64,000 bases of DNA from NCBI RefSeq assembly GCF_000340215.1, contig NW_006921555.1:250666-314665 (forward strand). The letters run 5' to 3'. This stretch comes from Pseudocercospora fijiensis CIRAD86 (taxonomy: Eukaryota; Ascomycota; Dothideomycetes; Mycosphaerellales; Mycosphaerellaceae). The translations under genes and the position numbers were made by a program. The notes beneath the pieces are model-generated. The model made no database searches. It worked only from the letters and a program-made list of their open reading frames with translations, and was not told the DNA's origin. Below are positions 37,012 to 49,586 of the stretch, piece by piece. The stretch's first letter is position 1. The number at the start of each line of letters is the position of its first letter.

Positions 37012-37082
37012 AACAACTTAAAACTTTTAGTACGTACCTAAAACGCCTAGTTTTAGGTACGTACCTAAAGTTTTAAGTTGTT
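37012..37082. repeat. 71-bp inverted repeat (long HP2 form) in Z-A
   Basis: Left arm AACAACTTAAAACTTTTAGT and right arm CCTAAAGTTTTAAGTTGTT are inverted copies around AAACGCCTAGTTTT. It contains the HP2 core ACGTACCTAAAA on both sides. Confidence 0.8.
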
Positions 37083-38090
37083 TATAGTGTCCTTTAATTG
37101 CTAGACTTTAGGTTTTATAACGTCTACGGGAAGGCCGTAGGCAGTATACGAACCTACTTATACGTACTGCTTTATACGTAAAATATACTACGCTACTATT
37201 CCTTGCTCTCTTATATATAAAATGTATCGCTAGAAAGGGGTAGCCCTTTCTAGTATTAGTAGTTTCCGCGAGATAGAACTACTACCTCCTCGAATTCTAT
37301 ACTTATTAGCGCGGCTTATATATAAGCTTTGCCCTCTACTATTAACGGAATTAATACGATACCGCCTAAAGGATAGCGTAAGCTACTCGGTACTAAAGAG
37401 GAAGAGCGGAAGAAGAAGGCCGAACGTACCGCGAGGAAGTTAGCGAGTACGGCTCTACGACGAGCCTAGAAGAAAGTATAGTAAGCCGAGTAAGACCTAG
37501 TCGTAGTATCTTCTTCGTCTACGCTACTACTATATCTAGCCGCTATATCGTCTACCTCCTCGGCTACCTAACCTATCCCTTATATTAACCCTCTACTTTG
37601 TAGCTAAATAGGCGTAGTAGGTAGTTAAACACTCTAGAGTTAGTACTATTCGGCTAGTTAGGGATAGCTACTTCTCCTAGTACTACGACTACTGCCGCTC
37701 TCTTTATAGATAGCGCCGCGTATAAATACTAGAGATAGGCTATAGCTCCTCGCTATCTATATTAACTAGCTCGAGATCGACGATGTTATTATAGTAGTCG
37801 ATTAATTTGCTAGAGCTAACGCCGCTAGCTCTACTCTAAGGGATAGCACTTCTACGTCTATTATTTAATAATCGATCGTATAGGCTATCCCTACCTATAA
37901 CTAGCCTCGGTTAGCTATTCGGTAGGCTCCTCTACGTCCCCTTCTCCCTAAAACAAATAGTACTTAACTAGTATATCTATCTAATACTCTCCCTTCGTAT
38001 ATAGGTCCTCTTACCCTACGTAGAATAGTTTACTATCCCGCTCCGATAGCTACTAGACCCCCTTCGTCCGCTATAGTATAATCCCTACTA

Positions 38091-38415
38091 GCGCTAGCTT
38101 CTATACTAGCGATACCTCCCGCGCTAGCTTCTATACTAGCGATACCTCCCGCGCTAGCTTCTATACTAGCGATACCTCCCGCGCTAGCTTCTATACTAGC
38201 GATACCTCCTACGTTAGCTTCTATACTAGCGATACCTCCTACGCTAGCTTCTATACTAGCGATATCTCCCGCGCTAGCTTCTATACTAGCGATACCTCCC
38301 TAGCTAGCTTCTATACTAGCGATATCTCCCGCGCTAGCTTCTATACTAGCGACGCCTTTCTAGCTAGCTTCTATACTAGCGACGCCTTCTCCGCTAGCTT
38401 CTATACTAGCGACGC
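38091..38415 (+). repeat. 30-bp minisatellite in the Z-A orphan frame, 11 units
   Basis: GCTAGCTTCTATACTAGCGA recurs every 30 bp. In the frame of the proposed start it reads ALASILAIPP. A second frame is also stop-free (ASFYTSDTSR), so the frame choice rests on the flanking coding phase. Units at the right end vary (GACGCCTTYC). Confidence 0.9.
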
Positions 38416-38699
38416 CGCCTAAGCCTAACTCCTAAGGAAGCGTAGCTTATTCTTCCCTATTACTAGCTTCGAAGTCCGCTACTTAACCTACTTCGCCGAC
38501 TCCTTAAAGAAGTCTCTCCTTCCCTCCTATTTTAGAGAGCCCCTCGTTACCTATAACGCCGCCTAAGCTAGACTCCTAAGTAAGTATAGCTTATTCTCCC
38601 TTATTACTAGCTTCGAAGTCCGCTACTTAACCTACTTCGCCGACTTCTCGAAGAAGTCTCTCTTTCCCTCCTATTCTAGAGAGCCCCTCGTTACCTACT
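38412..38699 (+). repeat. 144-bp tandem duplication in the orphan frame (two units)
   Basis: ACGCCGCCTAAGC starts both units (38,412 and 38,556). At 144 bp the duplication keeps the reading frame (48 codons). The same duplication is present in Z-B at about 45,539-45,826. Confidence 0.8.
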
Positions 38700-41601
38700 T
38701 TAAGAGATAGGACGAATTAACTACTAGCCTCGGTACGGCGTAGTCGACCGATCGCAAGCGCGAGTATATCTAAGTCTAATTCTAGAAATAGTATTCCTAG
38801 CCCTAGCTTAAGGCGAAGCCCGTTTAGATTAAGAGATAGTATTACTAGGTCTAATTTAAGAGAAAGCTTATAAAGGCCTCGTCCTAGAGCTTATCTATCG
38901 TAGCTATAATGTAGGCTCCTACTACGTATCCGGCTAAATCCTAGAGGGCGTAACCCGCGCCCTACTTTACTAGAACCCCTACTACCGCTACGATCTACGC
39001 TATCGCGAGGTTAGTAGAGTCGAGACGATAATAGCGACGTTATACTCGAAAGCTCGCGAGTGCCTTTAGTAACTAGTAGTTTAATCTAATCGGATTTAAG
39101 TAGTCCTTCGAGTAGCGACGCTAGGGTTAATTCCGACGAGGAACTAGATAACCTACCTATTATATCGACCCCTTATAGTCGGATAGTACTTTACTAAGCG
39201 CTCGCCGTAGATAGTTGCTCTTATAAGTATTCCTAAGACTAGGATATAGACGTAGAAGAAGAGGAGCCGATATCGCCTAAAGTTATACTTATAGAATTTA
39301 TTGCTAAGGGTACTACCGCTACCTTTGCCTAAAGTTAACTTTACTAGCTCCTAGATATACTTACGTACGTCGTAGAGTATAGCAAGCTCCCGACGTATAT
39401 ATATAAGTAGCTTTAAGGCGTCGACTAGCGTAGACTCCTCGCCGGGTAGGTTAATAGGATACCTTCTACGGTCCTATTACTCGAGAAGTCGTACCTTATA
39501 TCTACTAATTAGCTATTTTATATTACTCAATACTAGGATATTAACGCACTTCTCCTCCCTATAACCTTACTTGCGACCTATAGAGCCGGTATTCGGTTAT
39601 TCTATACGCCTCGCTTTATAAAGACTATTACTTATAAGTAGTATATACTAGTAGGCCGCTCTCTAATACGACCCGAACGCTATAAGTATATACGGATCGC
39701 GACTAGACTCGATACTTCTAGATTTAATATATACCTCTTCTTCCCTAACCTTCTATTCCCTAAAGCGAATCGAAATCGGAAGATCGACCGGTAACGTCGC
39801 TATTATATAAACAAGCGTAAATAGGCTTACTTTATTAATACTATCCTTATTCCTACGCTTCGCGATACTTATCCTTCTCGAGTACTTATATATTATCCCC
39901 TATCCTTCTAGTAAGTATATAATCGCGTATACGCTCGATAGAAATAAGGCGTAGAAGGCAATAATCGTAACGTTAGTAAAATCTCTTACGATATTATAGA
40001 TCCGCTACCGGTAAATTAAGACCCTATAGTCGACGTAGCTATACTACGACTATATTGTTTATAGTAGGGTATCGAACGTCGGTTACGTCGAGACTTAGAT
40101 ATATATTAGCGGCGTATAGAACTAGTTATTATATAGTATAGGACTAAAATCCGTCTAGAGGTATAGACTTCCCTAGAGCTTAAAGAACTCCTCGATTAGT
40201 CCCTCGAGCGCTAGTTTAACCCTATATATCGTAATATAGACCGCGCTTAGTTCGACCTCGCGTAGGAAGATATCCCTACTAAACTAGTAGTCGAAGATAT
40301 AGTAGTATCTCCGCTTATCGCCCTTTACTAGATAGCCTATAGCGTTACGAAGACTAGCGGCCTTAATATCGAGTATCCTTAAGTATACTAGTAGTTCGGT
40401 ATATAAGAGGCTTATAGTATCCGAAGTAAACTACTCCGTAAGTCCGTAGAGCGGCTTAGTAGTATCGGCTTCTTCTAAGGATATAATATATCGAAGGATC
40501 TCTTCGCGTCTATTAACCGAACGGTAGAACCTATTTTTAGTTAGTTAATACTACCGCTTCTTGTATTCTCCTAGTCTACTATCGACTAGGTAGCCGCCGT
40601 TACTTCCTTTATTATCCGAGATACTATATTTCGCCGAGCTCGTATCTTAGACGCCTTTAAAGCGGAAATTATATAGGCGTATAATACGCTAGATAGCTAC
40701 GCCTCGAGTACTATTCCCTTTAGCGTACGAGGAGAGGTTCGTACTTACTAGGACCTACTCTATTAGCCTAATCTACCTATAACTCGCTTAAGCCTAACCG
40801 AGGGAGTAGACGGGCGTCGTACTTACTAGCCTTTCTTCGTACTTAAGAGTAAGCACGTCGTCGACTTTATACGTTTATAGTTAAACCGCTAGCTCTTTAT
40901 AATATATATAGTCCTTTTATAAAGGTTTGTTAATATAGGCGTAAATACCGCCTAACTCGATCGTATAATCCGCGCTATTAAGGAAGCCTCTACGTCGGTA
41001 ATACTTAATATACTATTCGACTTACTAACGACAACCTATAATAGTAGTTTCTTTAGTATAAAGTATAGACTCTCTCGTAATCGTTACGACTAGTTAGGCG
41101 CGGGCGATAGAGAGTAGAAAGGAAGTTATCGGGGTTTAAATATTATAGTAAGCCTCCGTACTATATACGCCGCCTAGCTCCTAGCCGATCTCTTTAACTA
41201 GGTTTAACTACGCTTCTATACTACCGCGCTCTAGTAGACCGCCTATACTACCGACTTCCTTTATAGCTAGCTCTAGGCTACTAGTTCGGGAAGGCTAAAG
41301 TAAGCTTTCTATAACTATATAAAGGAGACGATCGACTAATTCGTTACTACCTACTAAACGTATCGAGTAGCGTATAGGGAGCGTAAGGGTAACGACTTAG
41401 AAGAGGATAACAACTCGGATTAGTACCTAGGTATCGTTAAATAGGCGCTTTAGCGATTAAGCTAGGTATATAGATACCGCTATACTAGCTATATACTCTA
41501 TATACTCTAAAAGCCTAATAAGCGCCTAGGGGATTAGATACGGTTACGCTACTTCTTTTCGGAGGAAGTTACCGATAAAGAGAGAGCTACTATAGGGCAC
41601 T

Positions 41602-41618
41602 TTAGGGTTAGGGTTAGG
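41602..41618 (+). repeat. telomere-like TTAGGG motif at the left end of Z-B
   Basis: TTAGGGTTAGGGTTAGG, identical to Z-A, 12 bases inside the element. Confidence 0.8.
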
Positions 41619-41629
41619 CGTATAGCGGG

Positions 41630-42335
41630 CGTATAGTAGGGCGCCGGCGTCGGGCTAATTAGCTATAACTAGCGATACGGTAAGGGCCGCGGGCTAATTA
41701 GCTATAACTAGCGATAGGAACGCTCGCCCTTATACGCGACGTCGACGAGCTCTATTTACTATTTATCGCCTCCTTTATAGAACTATTCTCTATTTATTCG
41801 ATATTATAATATCGAAGATATAAAAGAATATATTCTCGCGCCTACTCGTAGGCCGTCTACGTATATTGCGAGCTAAATAAGAAGGCGGTCGTATTCTTAG
41901 TCGTATCTCGACTACGTCCGCGTCGGGCTAATTAGCTATAACTAGCAATATAATAAGAGCCGTAGGCTAATTAGCTATAACTAGCGATAGGAACGCTCGC
42001 CTTCGCGCGCGACGTCGACGAGCCCTATTTACTATTTATCGCCTCCCTTATAGAACTATTCTCTATTTATTCGATATTATAATATCGAAGGTATAAAAGA
42101 ATATATTCTCGCGCCTACTCGTAGGCCGCCTACGTATATTACGAGCTAAATAAGAAGGCGGTCGTATTCTTAGTCGTATCTCGACTACGCCCGCGTTAGG
42201 CTAATTAGCTATAACTAGCGATATAGTAAGGGCCGCGGGCTAATTAGCTATAACTAGCGATAGGAACGCTCGCCCTCGCGCGCAATATCGACTAGCCCTA
42301 TTTACTATTTATCGCCTCCCTTATAGAACTATTTT
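41630..42335. repeat. 273-bp tandem repeats of Z-B (three iterations)
   Basis: CTAATTAGCTATAACTAG landmarks at 41,655, 41,928 and 42,201 are exactly 273 bp apart. Each unit has the TCGATATTATAATATCGA palindrome except the last, which runs into the helicase fragment. Confidence 0.85.
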
Positions 42336-42339
42336 CTTA

Positions 42340-43590
42340 GAGTACTCTCTACGAGCTATACCGCGAAGATACCCTCTACGGCCTTCGCGAAGTAGTCTTA
42401 ATAACTCGCTATACTCTATATACCGCTAAGGACGTATTTAATAGTAAAGTCGGTATCTATACTAAGGTAAGTCTCGCCTTTACCCCTTTAACGCGCCGCC
42501 TATTATATACTAACCTAAGTAGGTTTATATCTACGGCGCGACTTTGTCTATACGTAGCTTCGCCGTCCGCGTTACTTTTAGTCTCCTCTATACTAGTAAG
42601 AAAGTTCTATAGGAACTACGAAAATACCCTCTACGGCCTTCGCGAAGTAGTCTTAATAACTCGCTATACTCTATATACCGCTAAGGACGCATTTAATAGT
42701 AAAGTCGGTATCTATACGAAGGTTAGTCTCGCCTTTACCTCTTTAACGCGCCGCCCGTTATATACTAACCTAAGTAGGTTTATATCTACGGCGCGACTTT
42801 GTCTATATATAGCTTCGCTGTCTGCGTTACTTTTAGTCTTCTCCGTACTAGTAAGAAAGTTCTATAGGAATAGTTAAAGCGCCTTATCGCCGGTAGCTTA
42901 GTCGTTCTTATACTAATAAATAATAAGTTCGTGTCTCGCGCTATTATCGCTACTATTGCCGCTCGACTACTAGAGGGACTTTAGTAGAATCTACCTAAGC
43001 TTAATCTCGCCTTTGCCCGTCCCGAGGAGTTAGAGCTAGATCCTACTATAGAATATCTTATAGTAGAGGACTATAGCGGACTTTTCGAAGCTAATTAGTA
43101 TACCTTACTTAGCCTTTAGCGTATAATACGCGAGGGTTTCCCCTTATTAGAGCACCTCGTTAGTATATAGCCTTACATTTCGGCGCCTAAGTATTTTAAA
43201 GTATAGCCGAAGCGAGATCTAAGCTCTATCCTAGTTAATAACTCTAACGAGAGCTTCGAGAATATTAATATAGTTAAGTACTAGCCTTCTAAGCCTAATA
43301 GTACTCTAGACGCCTTCTAACTAGAAGCGCTCTATCGTATTCTAACGGCGCGTCTTGCTATTATTTAAGGCCTATCCGGTACTAGTAAGACCTATATCTC
43401 TATATAAGCTATTAAAGTAATGCTCGAGAACTAGAATAAGGGAGATCTACTAATAATTATCGCTTGTTAGACTAACTACGCTATCGACTAGTTTTTACGT
43501 TATATCGCTATATTCGAGGAAGAATTTATACGTCTCGGTAGTCGTAGTAAGGACAAGGATGTCGTTAAGCCGCTTCGTTAGGATACGACG
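42340..43590 (+). pseudogene. ZNFX1/UPF1-type helicase fragment of Z-B
   Basis: Same structure as in Z-A: the 255-bp exon-intron-exon duplication (GGCCTTCGCGAAGTAG at 42,380 and 42,635), then KRLIAGSLVVL, Walker A GLSGTSKT (originally GPPGTGKT) at 43,368-43,395 and TNYAIDQF (originally TNHAIDQ). The helicase ends at the hairpin block 43,569-43,640. RIP changes only partly overlap those of Z-A, for example TGCTCGAG is kept at 43,423 where Z-A has TACTCGAG. Confidence 0.8.
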
Positions 43591-43763
43591 AAGCGCTTCT
43601 AGTTAGTAAGCCGCTTCGCTAGGATACGACGAAGCGCTTAAGAAATATTAAAGTAAGAAGGCGTTTGTATTCTAAGTCGTATCTCGACCGCGCCTGCGTC
43701 TAGCTAATTAGCTATAACTAGCGATACGGCCCTCGCTCTATTAGAACGCGACGGAGCGCTTCC
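43569..43763. repeat. three GC-rich hairpins in Z-B
   Basis: Two adjacent hairpins with stem CGCTTCGT / ACGAAGCG at 43,569-43,640 and a third, CGCTCTATTAG ... CGGAGCG, near 43,734. In the third, one arm has lost pairing through RIP (CTCCGT to CTCTAT). Confidence 0.7.
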
Positions 43764-44107
43764 GGTTAAGAAATATACGGGGTACGTATTCCCCTATCCC
43801 TTACCCTCCGGTTCCGTAAGTAGGGATTTACCTATCTTCTTAGCTATACTTTTAGTCTTATATTAAGTATACGAGGTACCCTTTCCCGAAATCTAGCTAA
43901 CCTATCTGCCTAATATTAATCAAATATTATTAGAACCTAGCTAACTATCTAATTAAATAGCCTTCCTTCGCTATTACGGAAGGCTACTACGAACCTTACC
44001 TCGTATCTCGTATTACTCCGCCTATTGCCTAGTAAGGACTTTTACCTTTAATAATAGACCTACTAGTAATACTCTTTAGGTTTACTTATCCTACGGTCCG
44101 ATAGAGG

Positions 44108-44178
44108 AATAACTTAAAACTTTTAGTATATACCTAAAACGCCTAGTTTTAGGTACGTACCTAAAGTTTTAAGTTATT
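44108..44178. repeat. 71-bp inverted repeat (long HP2 form) in Z-B
   Basis: AATAACTTAAAACTTTTAGT at the left and CTAAAGTTTTAAGTTATT at the right: the counterpart of 37,012-37,082. Confidence 0.8.
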
Positions 44179-44454
44179 TACGGTGTCCTTTAATTACTAG
44201 ACTTTAGGTTTTGTAACGTCTACGGGAAGGCCGTAGGTAGTATACGAACCTGCTTATACGCACTACTTTATACGTAAAATATACTACGCTACTATTCCTT
44301 ACTCTCTTATATATAAAATATATTGCTAGAAAGGGATAGCCCTTTCTAGTATTAGTAGTTTCCGCGAGATAGAACTACTATCTCCTCGAATTCTATACTT
44401 ATTAGCGCGGCTTATATATAAGCTTTGCCCTCCGCTATTAACGGAATTAATACG

Positions 44455-47400
44455 ATACCGCCTAAAGGATAGCGTAAGCTACTCGGTACTAAAGAGGAAG
44501 AGCGGAAGAAGAAGGCCGAACGTACCGCGAGGAAGTTAGCGAGTACGGCTCTACGACGAGCCTAGAAGAAAGTATAGTAAGCCGAGTAAGACCTAGGCGT
44601 AGTATCTTCTTCGTCTACGCTGCTACTATATCTAGCCGCTATATCGTCTACCTCCTCGGCTACCTAACCTATCCCCTATATTAACCCTCTACTTCGTAGC
44701 TAAATAGGCGTAGTAGGTAGTTAAACACTCTAGAGTTAGTACTATTCGGCTAGTTAGGGACGGCTACTTCTCCTAGTACTACGACTACTACCGCTCTCTT
44801 TATAGATAGCGCCGTATATAAATACTAGAGATAGGCTATAGCTCCTTACTACCTATATTAACTAGCTCGAGATCGACGATATTATCGCAGTAGTCGATTA
44901 ATTTACTAGAGCTAATGCCGCTAGCTCTACTTTAAGGGATAGCACTTCTACGTCTATCGTTTAATAATCGATCGTATAGGCTATCCCTACTTACGACTAG
45001 CCTCGGTTAGCTATTCGGCGGGCTCCTCTACGTCCCCTTCTCCCTAAAATAGATAGTACTTAACTAGTATACCTATCTAATACTCTCCCTTCGTATATAG
45101 GTCCTCTTACCCTACGTAGAATAGTTTACCGCCCCGCTCCGATAGCTACTAGACCCCCTTCGTCCGCTATAGTATAATCTCTACTAGCGCTAGCTTTTAT
45201 ACTAGCGATACCTCCCGCGCTAGCTTCTATACTAGCGATATCTCCCGCGCTAGCTTCTATACTAGCGATACCTCCCGCGCTAGCTTCTATACTAGCGATA
45301 TCTCCCGCACTAGCTTCTATACTAGCGATACCTTCCGCGCTAGCTTCTATACTAGCGATATCTCCCGCGCTAGCTTCTATACTAGCGATACCTCCCTAGC
45401 TAGCTTCTATACTAGCGATACCTCCCTAGCTAGCTTCTATACTAGCGATACCTCCTACGCTAGCTTCTATACTAGCGACGCCTTCCTAGCTAGCTTCTAT
45501 ACTAGCGACGCCTTCCTCGCTAGCTTCTATACTAGCGACGCCGCCTAAGCCTAACTCCTAAGGAAGCGTAGCTTATTCTTCCCTATTACTAGCTTCGAAG
45601 TCTACTACTTAACCTACTTCGCCGACTCCTCGAAGAAGTCTCTCCTTCCCTCCTATTCTAGAGAGCCCCTTATTACCTATAACGCCGCCTAAGCTAGACT
45701 CCTAAGTAAGCGTAGCTTATTCTTCTCTATTACTAGCTTCGAAGTCCGCTACTTAACCTGCTTTACTAACTTCTCGAAGAAGTCTCTCCTTCCCTCCTAT
45801 TTTAGAGAGCCCCTCGTTATCTACTTTAAGAGATAGGACGAATTAACTACTAGCCTCGGTACGGCGTAGTCGACCGATCGCAAGCGCGAGTATATCTAAG
45901 TCTAATTCTAGAGATAGCATTCCTAGCCCTAGCTTAAGGCGAAGCCTGTCTAGATTAAGAGATAGTATTACTAGGTCTAATTTAAAAGAGAGCTTATAAA
46001 GGCCTTATCCTAGAGCTTACCTATTATAGCTATAACGCGGGCTCCTACTATATATCCGGCTAAATCCTAGAGAGCGTAACCCGCGCCCTATCTTACTAGA
46101 ACCCCTACTACCGCTACGATCTATACTATCGCGAGGTCGGTAGGGTCGAGACGATAATAGCGACGTTATACTTAAAAGCTCGCGAGTACCTTCGGTAACT
46201 AGTAGTTTAATCTAATCGGATTTAAGTAGTCCTTCGAGTAGCGACGCTAGGGTTACTTCCGACGAGGAACTAGATAACCTACTTATTATATCGACCCCTT
46301 ATAGTCGGATAGTACTTTACTAAGCGCTCGCCGTAGATAGTTACTCTTATAAGTATTCCTAAGACTAGGATACGGACGCGGAAGAAGAGGAGCCGATACC
46401 GCCTAAAGTTATACTTATAGAATTTGTTACTAAGAGTACTACCGCTACCTTCGCCTAAAGTTAACTTTACTAGCTCCCGGATATACTTACGTACGTCGTA
46501 GAGTATAGCAAGCTCCCGACGTATATATACGAGTAGCTCTAAGGCGTCGACTAGCGTAGACTCCTCGCCGGATAGGTTAACGAGGTACCTTCTATAGTCC
46601 TATTACTCGAGAAGTCGTACCTTATATCTACTAATTAGCTATTTTATATTACTCGATACTAGGATATTAACGCACTTCTCCTCCCTATAACCTTACTTAC
46701 GACCTATAAAGCCGGTATTCGGTTATTCTATATACCTCGCTTTATAAAGACTATTACTTACGAGTAGTATATACTAGTAGGCCGCTCTCCGATACGACCC
46801 GAACGCTATAAGTATATACGGATCGCGACTAGACTCGATACTTCTAGATTTAATACGTACCTCTTCTTCCCTAACCTTCTACTCTCTAAAGCGAATTAAA
46901 ATCGGAAGATCGACCGGCAACGTCGCTATTATATAAATAAGCGTAAATAGGCTTACTTTGTTAATACTATCCTTATTCCTACGCTTCGCGATACTTATCC
47001 TTCTCGAGTGCTCGTATATTATCCCCTATCCTTCTAGTAAGTATATAATCGCGTATACGCTCGATAGAAATAAGGCGTAGAAGGCAATAATCGTAACGTT
47101 AGTAAAATCTCTTACGATATTATAGATCCGCTACCGGTAAATTAAGACCCTATAGTCGACGTAGCTATACTACGACTATATTGTTTATAGTAGGATATCG
47201 AACGTCGGTTACGTCGAGACTTAGATATATATTAGCGGCGTATAGAACTAGTTATTATATAGTATAGGACTAAAATCCGTTTAGAGGTATAGACTCCCTT
47301 AGAGCTTAAAGAACTCCTCGATTAGTCCCTTAAGCGCTAGTTTAACCCTATATATCGTAATATAGACCGCGCTTAGTTCGACCTCGCGTAGAAAGATATC

Positions 47401-49521
47401 CCTACTAGACTAGTAGTCGAAGACGTAGTAGTATCTCCGCTTATTACCCTTTACCGGATAGCCTATAGCGTTACGAAGACTAGCGGCCTTAATATCGAGC
47501 ATCCTTAAGTATACTAGTAGTTCGGTATATAAGAGGCTTATAGTATCCGAGGCAAACTACTTTATAAGTCCGTAGAGCGGCTTAGTAGTATCGGCTTCTT
47601 CTAAGGATATAATATATCGAAGGATCTCTTCGCGTCTATTAACCGAACGGTAGAACCTATTTTTAGTTAGTTAATACTACCGCTTCTTATATTCTCCTAG
47701 TCTACTATCGACTAGGTAGCCGCCGTTACTTCCCTTATTACCCGAGATACTATATTTCGCCGAGCTCGTATCTTAGACGCCTTTAAAGCAGAAATTATAT
47801 AGGCGTATAATACGCTAGATAGCTACGCTTCGAGTACTATTCCTTTTAGCGTACGAGGAGAGGTTCGTACTTACTAGGACCTACTCTATTAGCCTAATCT
47901 ACTTATAACTCGCCTAAGCCTAACTAAGGGAGTAGACGGGCGTCGTACTTACTAGCCTTTCTTCGTACTCGAGAGTAAGTACGTCGTCGACTTTATATGT
48001 TTATAGTTAAACCGCTAGCTCTTTGTAATATATATAGTCCTTTTATAAAAGTCTATTAATATAGGCGTAAATACCGCCTAACTCGATCGTATAACCCGCG
48101 CTATTAAGAAAGCCTCTACGTCGGTAATACTTAATATACTATTTAACTTACTAACGACGACCTATAATAGTAGTTCCTTTAGTATAAAGTATAGACTCTC
48201 TCGTAATCGTTATAACCGGTTAGGCGCGAGTAATAGAAAGTAGGAAGGAAGTCGTCGGGGTTTAAATATTATAGTAAGCCTCTATACTACGTACGCCGCC
48301 TAGCTCCTAGCCGATCTCTTTAACTAGGTTTAACTACGCTTCTATACTACCGCGCTCTAGTAGACTGCCTATACTACCGACTTCCTCTATAGCTAGCTCT
48401 AGGCTACTAGTTCGGAAAGACTAGAGTAAGCTTTTTATAACTATATAAAGGAGACGATCGACTAATTCGTTACTGCCTACTAAACGTATCGAGTAGCGTA
48501 TAGGGAGCGTAAGGGTAACGACTTAGAAGAGAATAATAACTCGGATTAGTACCTAGGTATCGTTAAATAGGCGCTTTAGCGATTAAGCTAGGTATATAAA
48601 TACCGCTATACTAGCTATATGCTCTATATACTCTTAAAGCCCGATAAGCGCCTAGGGGATTAGATATAGTTACGCTGCTTCTTCTCGGAGGAAGTTACCG
48701 ATAAAGAGAGAGCTAGTCTCTATAGCTTTTTATACGACCTTATATATCGGATAACGGACGAGAGACCTAATATTATCGTCGCCCGGGGCGGTAGTAGTAA
48801 CGCTATAGAAGGCGGCTTTACCTTATTTACCGCTATCTAGTAAACCCGCCTTTAGCTACTCTTTAACTAGGACGATAGTTTTCGCCGCGATAGCTAGAAA
48901 CGCTAACTATAGTATAGGTAGGCGAGGTACTATTTCGACGTACTCGCCTTACTTAGTCGGGATTACCTAAACATTGCGTAATAGTTTAAGTATAGTATAG
49001 GGCGTTATATAATAAATTAGATACGCATCCTCCCTACTTACGATAAAAGCAAAATCTATTAAGCCGTTCGATAGAAGAAAATACCTAGCACTACCGCTTA
49101 ATACTAGGTAAAGTAGGTAGCCGCCGTCCTAGTTAGCGCAAGTAACCTTATCTAGAATAGCACTATCCCGTAGCATTAGTCGCTCGTTAGTACTATAAAA
49201 AAGAAGAACTAACTTTATATAATATACCGCTATACTCCTAATCTACTCCGTAATTAAGGATAGTAGATAATTAGCGAAAATCTTATTAACTGCTTTATAG
49301 CGATACGATAGATTTAGCGACTAAGAGGGCTAGATAATAGTAACTCTACGTCTGCCGACGACGACGATAACGACGAGTAGATTCCGTCGCGAAATAGTAA
49401 GGCAAGGCTAGCCGAATACTAGGCATAGCTACCGCTTAATACGGCTACTAGATAGCGCCGACAATAGCAAAAACTTCGGGCGTACGCCTAAAACCGTAGT
49501 TATATAATAAGTATATACTAA
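44455..49521 (+). pseudogene. 1,689-codon intronless orphan frame of Z-B, RIP-broken
   Basis: The most complete copy of the unrecognised Z protein. ATA at 44,455 (ATG in Z-C) and TAA at 49,519-49,521 are in the same phase. Anchors checked along the way (minisatellite at 45,181, DINALLL at 46,663, NDLEENNNS at 48,517, CFFSEEVTDKERA at 48,676) all share that phase, so there is no intron or frameshift. Layout: basic coiled coil, proline-containing 10-residue repeats, Ser/Pro/Arg-rich middle, acidic patch, long helical C-terminal half, then NIIVARGGSSNAIEGGF near 48,770 and a Gln/Arg-rich tail. A large frame with no introns is typical of mobile-element proteins. I find no motif that names an enzyme. 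Confidence 0.65.
45187..45545 (+). repeat. 30-bp minisatellite in the Z-B orphan frame, 12 units
   Basis: The same ALASILAIPP-coding unit as in Z-A, one unit more. Sequence variants differ in order from Z-A, so the array has been rearranged since the copies split. Confidence 0.9.
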
Positions 49522-49586
49522 TAAAGAAACTTTAGATACGTACCTATTTAATACGTAGAATAGGTATATACCTAAAGTTCCTTTAT
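49521..49586. repeat. HP2 inverted-repeat element
   Basis: ATAAAGAAACTTTAGATACG at the left and GGTATATACCTAAAGTTCCT at the right, with TAATACG in the centre. It lies at the 3' end of the Z-B orphan frame. Confidence 0.7.

Larger units (their letters stand above)
34767..41589 (+). mobile_element. composite repeat Z, copy A (3' truncated)
   Basis: Starts at CTATAGGGCACTTTAGGG, shared by all three copies. It ends at 41,589, where copy Z-B begins with the same bases. Z-B continues past the equivalent point (48,714), so Z-A has lost at least 0.8 kb of its right end. Order inside: telomere-like motif, 273-bp repeats, SF1 helicase fragment with duplication, three GC-rich hairpins, 71-bp inverted repeat, long intronless frame. 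Confidence 0.85.
37359..41589 (+). pseudogene. long intronless orphan frame of Z-A (3' truncated)
   Basis: I do not recognise the product. ATA at 37,359 stands where Z-C still has ATG. The frame opens with a basic, charged coiled-coil-like segment (KEEERKKKAERTARK). Later come the 10-residue ALASILAIPP repeats (38,091-38,415), a 48-codon tandem duplication rich in Ser/Pro (38,412-38,699), an Arg/Ser-rich part, an acidic patch (VEEEEP, about 39,255) and a long helical C-terminal half with no RT, DDE or helicase motif that I can see. The same phase holds throughout, interrupted only by RIP-type stops, so no intron is needed. It is cut at 41,589 by Z-B. Confidence 0.6.
41590..49524 (+). mobile_element. 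composite repeat Z, copy B (most complete)
   Basis: Begins directly at the broken end of Z-A. It carries three 273-bp repeats, the duplicated helicase fragment, hairpins, the long inverted repeat, a 12-unit minisatellite and the full orphan frame. The right boundary is not proven: Z-A is cut and Z-C leaves the window before this point. I give the orphan-frame stop as the minimum end; an HP2 element follows at 49,521. Confidence 0.8.

Noticed and set aside
38091..38415. CRISPR-like array of 30-bp repeats
   Set aside because: Units are contiguous with no unique spacers, lie within a long reading frame and in a fungal RIPed context. It is a minisatellite.
38700..41589. Reverse transcriptase in the Z orphan frame
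   Set aside because: I looked for a YxDD box and neighbouring RT motifs in the frame and its RIP-corrected reading and found none. Similar searches for a DDE triad and helicase motifs also gave nothing.
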